NCBI GenBank assembly: GCA_013814015.1
Contig: JACCQS010000360.1
Span: 1-19,402 of the forward strand
Length of the DNA: 19,402 nucleotides
Source of the DNA: Geodermatophilaceae bacterium
GTDB lineage: Bacteria; Actinomycetota; Actinomycetes; Mycobacteriales; Geodermatophilaceae
Direction of reading: 5' to 3'
The notes beneath the pieces were generated by a model. It saw only the letters and a list, made by a program, of their open reading frames with translations, did no database searches and had not been told where the DNA came from. Both the position numbers and the translations under genes were made by a program. Every line of letters begins with the position of its first letter. Positions within the stretch are counted from its first letter, which is position 1. Shown here piece by piece: positions 14,662-19,402 of this stretch.

Positions 14662-15060
14662 TCAGGACCGATCGAGGTGATCCTGATAGGCATCCGCGTC
14701 CAGCATCTCCTCCAACTGGTCAGCGCCATCGCTGGAGACGGTGATCTCGACCAGCCAGCCATCGCCGTAGGGATCGCGATTGACCAGTTCCGGACTTTCC
14801 TCGAGATCAGCGTTGTGCGCCCGCACCGTGCCGTTACACGGTGCATAGATGTCTGAGACCGACTTCGTCGATTCGACCTCACCGAACGGTTCGCCCGCCG
14901 TCACGGCGTCGCCTTCAGCCGGCAGCTGCACGAAGACGATGTCGCCGAGAGCGCTCTGCGCGAAATCGGTGATGCCCACGCGTGCAACCCTCGGGTCCTC
15001 TGCGGTGAGCAGCACCCACTCGTGCTGCTCGCTGTACTTGCGGTCGTCCGGTACTGCCAC
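14662..15060 (-). CDS. gcvH: Glycine cleavage system H protein
   Basis: The lipoyl carrier of the glycine cleavage system, 132 residues, a normal length. It has the N-terminal RKYSEQHEWVLL, the core VGITDFAQSALGDIVFVQLP and the lipoylation site EVESTKSVSDIYAP with Lys66. The frame is open upstream to about 15249, but GTG 15060 is preferred: AGAGG lies 7 bases upstream, homologues start a few residues before the YSEQHEW motif, and it clears the upstream DUF881 gene by 58 bases. ATG 15114 would add 18 residues. It works with GcvP, encoded 2.8 kb further along the same strand. Confidence 0.95.
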   Translation of the reverse strand: MAVPDDRKYSEQHEWVLLTAEDPRVARVGITDFAQSALGDIVFVQLPAEGDAVTAGEPFGEVESTKSVSDIYAPCNGTVRAHNADLEESPELVNRDPYGDGWLVEITVSSDGADQLEEMLDADAYQDHLDRS

Positions 15061-15118
15061 TGTCGGGCCTCTCGTCAGGGTCTGGACGTCGGCATAGGGA
15101 TCCGATGCGATCATCGGA

Positions 15119-15886
15119 TCAGTCATCTGGGTCGGGAGCGGGTTCAGCGTATTCAGGCTCGTCCAGCGGTCGCAAGGCGTCCACGACGACCTGGTCGGCG
15201 GGAACGATGTCGATACTTGCACCGGCTTGCAGGACCTTGTCCTCGACACCGCCGGGGATCTGCATCGCCGTGGACAGAGTCTGGCCGTCCCCGATCGCGA
15301 CGATCACGTACGGGGCCTCGACCGCGATCCCGTCGATCCGAATGTCTCCGGCCTCGCCGACCAAAGCCGTGGATACACCGACTCGCACGCCGGCGACCTG
15401 CATGGTCTCAGCGCCGGCGCCACGCAACTCCTGGACGGCGTCGAGCAGTATCGCCGAGTCCACGGTCGAATCCGGGTCACTGATGGTGATGGTCAGCCCG
15501 GGGCCCTCCGCTGCAATGGTGCCGTTGAGGATGGCCAGCGCCTCGGCCTGACGTCGAGCCTCCTCGACCGCGGCCGCCGCCGAGTCCTCACCGCTGCCGA
15601 GTTGCTCCAAAAGATCCTGCTGCTCGTTGATCTCGCTTCGCAACCTGTCTTGGCGAGACTGCAGATCGGCCAGGATCCGGGCCAGATCCTCTTCCCGAGC
15701 ACCGGCCAGGCCCTGGTCGGAGTCGACCGTGCGTAGCTGCACGGCCAGCGCGAAACCGAGTAGGGCGCACAGCACGGCGATCAGCAAACCGGCAAACCAG
15801 GACCGCGTTGGAGCAGCTTTCTCGCGGGCCTGCTCGGGTTCCGGGTGCGGTCCTGGATCGGTCGTCGTTGCATCGTCGGTAGCCAT
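15119..15886 (-). CDS. DUF881 family membrane protein (Rv1825 type)
   Basis: A 255-residue protein with a cytosolic acidic N-terminus, one membrane segment (about 31-51), a coiled coil at about 63-118 rich in Glu, Gln and Arg, and an extracytoplasmic DUF881 domain (about 125-240). The domain includes GPGLTITISDPDSTVDS and LRGAGAETMQVAGVRV. The final residues are acidic and Pro-rich. DUF881 proteins are thought to be linked to the cell envelope and division in actinobacteria and firmicutes; the biochemical role is unknown. ATG 15886 follows the Sbp stop by 3 bases, so translation is probably coupled. It is the second DUF881 gene of the block. Confidence 0.9.
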   Translation of the reverse strand: MATDDATTTDPGPHPEPEQAREKAAPTRSWFAGLLIAVLCALLGFALAVQLRTVDSDQGLAGAREEDLARILADLQSRQDRLRSEINEQQDLLEQLGSGEDSAAAAVEEARRQAEALAILNGTIAAEGPGLTITISDPDSTVDSAILLDAVQELRGAGAETMQVAGVRVGVSTALVGEAGDIRIDGIAVEAPYVIVAIGDGQTLSTAMQIPGGVEDKVLQAGASIDIVPADQVVVDALRPLDEPEYAEPAPDPDD

Positions 15887-15889
15887 GGC

Positions 15890-16246
15890 TCAGGCCCGAA
15901 ACACGTGACGACGGATGGCGGCAGCATTTCCGAAGATCCGGATGCCCAGCACGACGATCACGGCCGTCGACAGTTGCGCACCGACACCGAGCTGATCGCC
16001 GAGGAAGACGATCAGCGCGGCGATGACAACGTTGGAGATGAACGACACGACGAACACCTTGGCATCGAAGATGTTGTCCAATCGGGCCCGGATTCCTCCG
16101 AAGACCGCATCCAGGGCGGCTACCACCGCGATCGGCAGGTAGGGCTGCAGTTCGGTCGGCACGCTCGGGTCGAGCAGGATTCCGGCGGATATCCCCACCA
16201 GGAGCCCGAGGATCGGGATCAGCGGACCGGTGCGCAAGCCCCTCAC
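15890..16246 (-). CDS. sbp: Small basic protein (Sbp, DUF1290)
   Basis: A 118-residue polytopic membrane protein with three or so hydrophobic spans: PLIPILGLLVGISAGILL, YLPIAVVAALDAVFGGI, and VVSFISNVVIAALIVFLGDQL running into AVIVVLGIRIFG. The pattern LDAVFGGIRARLDNIFDAKVF is the signature of the Sbp/DUF1290 family, which in Gram-positive bacteria is encoded next to DUF881 genes and division genes. The function is unknown. GTG 16246 overlaps the previous DUF881 stop (GTGA), and the next gene starts 3 bases after its stop, a tightly coupled trio. Confidence 0.92.
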   Translation of the reverse strand: MRGLRTGPLIPILGLLVGISAGILLDPSVPTELQPYLPIAVVAALDAVFGGIRARLDNIFDAKVFVVSFISNVVIAALIVFLGDQLGVGAQLSTAVIVVLGIRIFGNAAAIRRHVFRA

Positions 16247-17103
16247 CTGGTGCCTACCGGTGCACCGTTGCGGCGTAGTTCCACCGGCTCGGCTTCGGTG
16301 ACAGCCGCGCCGGTACCGGGCAACAGGTCCAGCTGATCGCTTCCCACGACATCCAGGCCGAGTCCGAAAGCTGCGGCGTAGGAAGCCAAGAGGCGACCGG
16401 CGGCCGATTCGAGAAGCTGGTCGAACATGCCCGTCGGCCCGATGGCTTCGATCAGGTAGGGATTGGTGACCGGGCGGAAGTCGACCAGGATGGCCTGACC
16501 GGCCGAGCGGATGCTCGTGGTGGGACCCAGCCGCTGCCCGTCGACGGACACAGCCTCGGCACCGGCAGCCCAGAGCTCGTTGACCACCGACTGGATGTCC
16601 CGGTCCAGGACCCGGCCGAGATTGTCCCTACCGTCCTCCGGCGCAGGCGCATCCGTCAGCGTGACCGACAGCCCCGGCCCGCGTACGGGCGTCAAACCTG
16701 CGCCATTCTCAGCTGCGTCGAGCTCGTCGAGGGCGTCCTGGCCCTGGGTGGTGGCCGCCAGCAGCTGCTCGCGGGCCTGCGTCGCCTCGTCGCGGACGTC
16801 GACCAGCCGCTGCGCAAGCAGGTCCCCCGCCGCGCGCTGCGCGGCGATGTCCTCGATGAGTGCCTGGCGCAACTCTTCACGCTGCGGAGCCGACGAACGG
16901 ACCTGCGAGATGACGACGGCGCTCAGCGCCCCGATCAGCAGGAGACTTCCGGCGAGAACTAGCCGCCTGGTCCAATTCTGTGGTGCGCTTTGCTCTTGGC
17001 CGTCGGCTGTACGACGCGCCGCCGCCTCCTCGTACCCCGGGTCGAGTGTCTCATCGAGCAGTCGCCGGAGCATCGACTCCGAACGCGCCCCGCGGCTGAT
17101 CAC
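16243..17103 (-). CDS. DUF881 family membrane protein (Rv1823 type)
   Basis: A 286-residue protein with a cytosolic N-terminus (MLRRLLDETLDPGYEEAAAR at 11-30), one membrane segment (about 48-67), a coiled coil at about 73-132, and an extracytoplasmic DUF881 domain with RGPGLSVTLTDAP, DIQSVVNELWAAGAEAVSVD and RPVTNPYLIEAIG. The frame is open to 17229, but I chose GTG 17103 because it overlaps the stop of the phosphatidyltransferase gene by 4 bases (GTGA), and the extra upstream residues are Arg-rich and unlike the family. It is a paralogue of the gene at 15119-15886; the two flank sbp as in mycobacteria. Confidence 0.9.
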   Translation of the reverse strand: MISRGARSESMLRRLLDETLDPGYEEAAARRTADGQEQSAPQNWTRRLVLAGSLLLIGALSAVVISQVRSSAPQREELRQALIEDIAAQRAAGDLLAQRLVDVRDEATQAREQLLAATTQGQDALDELDAAENGAGLTPVRGPGLSVTLTDAPAPEDGRDNLGRVLDRDIQSVVNELWAAGAEAVSVDGQRLGPTTSIRSAGQAILVDFRPVTNPYLIEAIGPTGMFDQLLESAAGRLLASYAAAFGLGLDVVGSDQLDLLPGTGAAVTEAEPVELRRNGAPVGTR

Positions 17104-17750
17104 AACGGCGCCGGGTGCATGGGATCGTCGATATCGGCGGGGGTCTGGGTGGCGCCTTTCGCGGCGGTGATCTCCAACACCTGACGCAGATACGCGATTC
17201 CGGATAGTAGGTAGAGCACCCCGCCCCACGCCGTGAACGCGTAGGCCACGGGGGCCACGATGGCCGCGACCCCCGAGTTGCCCACCGCCAGCAGCAGCAG
17301 CGGAAAGGCGTACAGCAGGTTGAAGGTCGCAGCCTTGCCCACGTAATTCACCTGCAGTGCCTGATAGCCGTGCCGGCGCAGGACGAGCAGGCTGAACCCG
17401 ACCACGACGTCACGGCCGAGGATGATCGCGACGACCCACACAGGTACGACATCGCGGATCACGAACGCGATCAGCGTGGCCAGGATGTAGAGACGATCCG
17501 CCGCCGGGTCCAGCAGGGCGCCGAGCCGGCTGCTCTGGTTGAGCATCCGGGCCAGCTTGCCGTCTGCCCAGTCAGTGACTCCGGCCACCATCAGGATGGC
17601 GATCGCCCAGCCGTCGGCCTCGGGCCCCAGCAGGAGGTAGACGAAGAGCGGTACGCCGGCCAACCGCAAGAACGACAGCAGATTTGGGATCGTCCAGATC
17701 CGGTCACCGGCCCATGCCTGAGCTGGCGCGGTCACCGGCTCAGGATTCAC
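17100..17750 (-). CDS. CDP-alcohol phosphatidyltransferase (PgsA-like, Rv1822 type)
   Basis: A polytopic membrane enzyme of 216 residues that transfers a phosphatidyl group from CDP-diacylglycerol to an alcohol. The family motif D(x2)DG(x2)AR(x8)G(x3)D(x3)D is intact: Asp60, Asp63, Gly64, Ala67, Arg68, Gly77, Asp81 and Asp85. By position it matches M. tuberculosis Rv1822 (annotated PgsA2). Whether the acceptor is glycerol-3-phosphate or another alcohol cannot be read from the sequence. GTG 17750 is the preferred start, though its ribosome site is weak; an in-frame GTG at 17735 is possible. It is the first intact gene of the conserved block, so its promoter must lie in the pseudogene debris just upstream. 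Confidence 0.9.
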   Translation of the reverse strand: MNPEPVTAPAQAWAGDRIWTIPNLLSFLRLAGVPLFVYLLLGPEADGWAIAILMVAGVTDWADGKLARMLNQSSRLGALLDPAADRLYILATLIAFVIRDVVPVWVVAIILGRDVVVGFSLLVLRRHGYQALQVNYVGKAATFNLLYAFPLLLLAVGNSGVAAIVAPVAYAFTAWGGVLYLLSGIAYLRQVLEITAAKGATQTPADIDDPMHPAPL

Positions 17751-17814
17751 GACTGCATCGTGCCATCTGCGGCAAACCGTTCATGGTCACAGGACGAATA
17801 CAGCGGCGCCGGCG

Positions 17815-18024
17815 AGCCAGGCGACGGTCAAGCAACTCATCACGCACACGACCGGACTGGCCTACTGGTTCTGGGATCAACACCGACTGGCTGGGCAAGG
17901 TCGTCGAGGCGGCCAGCGGGGTCACCCTCGATGTGCGGACGGGACGTGGGCAGCCAGCGAGATCGAACTCAATCAGGAGCCGGAGTACTTCGCCGGCGGA
18001 CACGGCCTGCACTCGACTCCCCGG
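17815..18024 (+). pseudogene. Remnant of a class C beta-lactamase/esterase-type serine hydrolase
   Basis: Three fragments of one family appear in order but in changing frames. Frame 1 gives ATVKQLITHTTGLAYWFWD (17821-17877), the segment that follows the nucleophile in EstB-like hydrolases (TVRQLLTHTSGLAY). Frame 2 gives GINTDWLGKVVEAASGVTLD (17873-17932), the YxN-region segment. Frame 1 again gives DGTWAASEIELNQEPEYFAG and then GHGLHSTPR (17938-18024), from the C-terminal part. In intact relatives roughly 50-60 residues separate each pair of fragments, so at least two internal deletions are inferred. The SxxK region, start codon and C-terminus are missing. Nothing here can make a working enzyme. 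Confidence 0.7.
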
Positions 18025-18320
18025 CCAGACTCGTGGCTCGTACAGTACCTGTGCTCCGGCCTCGCGGGCAGCTTCGTGTACGGCGTCGACGGCGGCCCGG
18101 TCGGGTGCGGTGAAGGCAACGTGGACCTCGCGGCTATCCGCGCGCTCGGCGGGTCCCAGCCAGAACTTCGGAAGCCGTCCGGGCCGGCCAGGCCCACGAC
18201 GATCCCATCGGGCCGTTCGTACCGCATGGCTTCCCGGATGCCGCGGGGGCGCAAGACGGTGACGTAGAAGTTCCTCGACGCCTGGACGTCGGAAACCTGC
18301 AGAGCGACGTGGTCGAGCAT
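18025..18320 (-). pseudogene. VOC/glyoxalase family gene, frameshifted and C-terminally truncated
   Basis: ATG 18320 has a near-perfect ribosome site (AGGAGG, 9 bases upstream) 16 bases after the ZIP stop. The first 50 residues are a normal VOC N-terminus: MLDHVALQVSDVQASRNFY with the metal-ligand-position His4, then GIREAMRYERPDGIVVGLAG. After GPDGF (near 18168-18172) the frame changes, as if one base were lost. The next frame resumes KFWLGPAERADSREVHVAFT and APDRAAVDAVHEAAREAG, ending at VLYEPRVW (18025). The last 25-30 residues of the family, including the terminal metal-binding Glu, are replaced by the antisense of the hydrolase remnant. It was probably once in an operon with the ZIP gene. 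Confidence 0.75.
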
Positions 18321-18336
18321 CAGCCAGCGCCTCCTT

Positions 18337-19179
18337 CTAAAACCCTTCGGCAAGGACGAAGGAGATGACGAAGCCCAGTGCCGTGGCCAAGGCGCTCGCC
18401 GGCCGCCCTCGTTCGAAGGCTTCGGGCATCAGGGTGTCAGCCAAGCTCGCCAGTACTGCTCCCCCGGCGAAGGCCAGCGCGAACCCGAGGGCGGTTTCGT
18501 CCACGCCGTTCAGGGCTGCGTAGCCGACCACCACAGCGATGGTCAGCAGCAGTGCGGCCGCAGACCAGATTCCGATGGCGAAGCGGGGTGAACGATCGGC
18601 GGCGCGCATGGCGATTGCTCCCACCATCGCTTCAGGGAAGTTGCTCGCGAAGATCACGAAGAGCAGAGCGAGGCTGCCCGCGGTAATCCCGGCCTCGGCG
18701 CTGGCGATCAGCGACACGCCCAACGCAGTGTTCTCCGGCACGCCGTCGAGAGTCACCGCGGCCAGCAGTGCAAAGCCGACGGCCGAGCCGGACGGTCCAC
18801 CAGGGCGGCTCTTTTCGGCTGACTGCTGGACCTTCTCGCTCTGGTCAGCCTCCGCACCCGCCATCGAACCGGCCAGCCGATCTGACGCCGGCACCTCGTC
18901 GGGGTCGCCAGCACCGGCCGCCACTCGGCTGTCCAACCATGCGTTGACCACCACGAAGGTTGCCGCACCGACGAACAGACCGCCGGCAGCGGGCAGCACG
19001 CCGGCGAGTTCTACCGCTTCCGGGAAGAGTTCAAATGCCAGGGCGCTGATCAGGGTCCCGCTCGCGAAGGCGAGGAACACCCCGGTCACCCAGCGGGGCG
19101 GACGCCAGTACGAGCCGAGAATCCCGCCCAGCACCAACGCGCTCGAGCCGATGACTCCGATGAGTACCGCGCTGAGCAC
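18337..19179 (-). CDS. ZIP family metal transporter
   Basis: A 280-residue polytopic membrane protein of the ZIP family, which moves zinc or other divalent metals into the cytoplasm. Helices 1-3 lie within residues 1-82 (including FASGTLISALAFELFPEA). A hydrophilic, Glu/Asp/Ser-rich loop follows at about 84-130, then four or five more helices. The metal-site helices read DGVPENTALG (145-154) and SNFPEAMVG (179-187), so the HNxPEG and HExPxE histidines of typical ZIPs are Asp and Ser here. GTG 19179 begins a good N-terminal helix, with GGGTAGG upstream. It lies 16 bases before the VOC pseudogene. Zinc specificity is not assured. Confidence 0.87.
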   Translation of the reverse strand: MLSAVLIGVIGSSALVLGGILGSYWRPPRWVTGVFLAFASGTLISALAFELFPEAVELAGVLPAAGGLFVGAATFVVVNAWLDSRVAAGAGDPDEVPASDRLAGSMAGAEADQSEKVQQSAEKSRPGGPSGSAVGFALLAAVTLDGVPENTALGVSLIASAEAGITAGSLALLFVIFASNFPEAMVGAIAMRAADRSPRFAIGIWSAAALLLTIAVVVGYAALNGVDETALGFALAFAGGAVLASLADTLMPEAFERGRPASALATALGFVISFVLAEGF

Positions 19180-19206
19180 GCGCTGAGCCTACCCAGTTTG
19201 TCTGGC

Positions 19207-19402
19207 ATGACAGAGACCGGCTTCGTCGGCATCACCGACAAGCGGATCGTGCCTCAGGACGACTCGCTCCTCGGGAAGCAGGTCGCGGCGCGCTCCAGTT
19301 GCCGCTGTACATCAAGTGCACTCTTGCGAGACAGGGACTTGGTCATCCGCGGCGTACAGCAGGCAACGGTGTCCGCGCAGCGCCTGCTGACCTGCGTTTC
19401 TC
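19207..19402 (+). CDS. Possible partial CDS of unknown function
   Basis: ATG 19207 opens a frame that runs past the window end (65 codons): MTETGFVGITDKRIVPQDDS, then LLGKQVAAR and onward. The first 29 codons have the strongly G/C third positions of a real gene here; the later codons do not, so a frame break near 19292 or chance is possible. No ribosome site is visible. On the minus strand a frame ending at 19312 (RGHRCLLYAADDQVPVSQEC) is a competing reading. I recognise neither. It diverges from the ZIP gene across 27 bases. Confidence 0.25.
   Translation, partial: MTETGFVGITDKRIVPQDDSLLGKQVAARSSCRCTSSALLRDRDLVIRGVQQATVSAQRLLTCVS

Noticed and set aside
14662..15249. Longer gcvH reading of 195 residues
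   Set aside because: The first 63 residues overlap the DUF881 gene and do not resemble GcvH; GTG 15060 has a ribosome site and gives the normal length.
17740..18012. 90-codon minus-strand frame opposite the hydrolase remnant
   Set aside because: It is the read-through of the shifted VOC frame into antisense pseudogene sequence, not an independent gene.
1..19402. Search for CRISPR arrays, insertion sequences, tRNA genes and prophage genes
   Set aside because: No regular direct repeats, transposase motifs, tRNA-like cloverleaf sequences or phage genes were seen by eye.

Overview
The window is GC-rich, gene-dense actinobacterial DNA, probably chromosomal. GTG starts are common and no insertion sequence, tRNA or rRNA was seen. 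The strongest evidence for the phylum is a minus-strand block running from about 17.75 kb down to 8.96 kb. Its gene order matches Mycobacterium tuberculosis Rv1822-Rv1832: a CDP-alcohol phosphatidyltransferase, a DUF881 protein, small basic protein, a second DUF881 protein, gcvH, garA, an FtsR-type MerR regulator, a bifunctional nuclease, a ResR/McdR-type MerR regulator and gcvP. A DUF5999 small protein and an Eis-type acetyltransferase also fit an actinomycete. The genus cannot be fixed from this sequence.

Layout. 1-84 is the tail of an ECF (SigJ/ECF41-like) sigma factor. 178-819 (-) is a RimJ/RimL-type GNAT. 864-2601 (+) holds a membrane M50B-like metallopeptidase followed by an exported beta-lactamase-fold serine hydrolase. 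2700-5344 (+) is a PEBP (YbhB/YbcL) protein coupled by a GTGA overlap to a prolyl oligopeptidase. 5353-6141 (-) is a second GNAT, divergent from pantothenate kinase (6191-7144, +). An Eis-like GNAT (7148-8371, -) converges on it. 8680-8871 (+) is the DUF5999 protein.

The minus-strand block joins membrane and cell-envelope genes (phosphatidyltransferase, two DUF881 proteins, Sbp) to glycine cleavage (GcvH, GcvP), to the FHA switch GarA, which in mycobacteria controls 2-oxoglutarate and glutamate metabolism under Ser/Thr kinases, and to two MerR regulators tied to growth and division in relatives. Three adjacent genes at its head have 4-bp GTGA overlaps or a 3-bp gap. Likely internal promoters sit before garA and before resR. 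Here GarA carries an N-terminal zinc ribbon.

Upstream of the block, 17.8-18.32 kb is a decay zone. A frameshifted, C-terminally truncated VOC/glyoxalase gene (-) abuts the remnant of an EstB-like class C beta-lactamase/esterase gene (+). The remnant has lost at least two internal pieces. The join looks like a deletion scar. Before it lies a ZIP metal transporter (18337-19179, -). The last 200 bases hold an unassigned, possibly coding stretch that runs off the end.

No wholly new multi-gene system is evident. The most interesting items are the deletion scar, the zinc-ribbon GarA, a dyad at the resR promoter, the PEBP-prolyl oligopeptidase coupling, the M50B-hydrolase pair and a ZIP transporter without the usual histidines.
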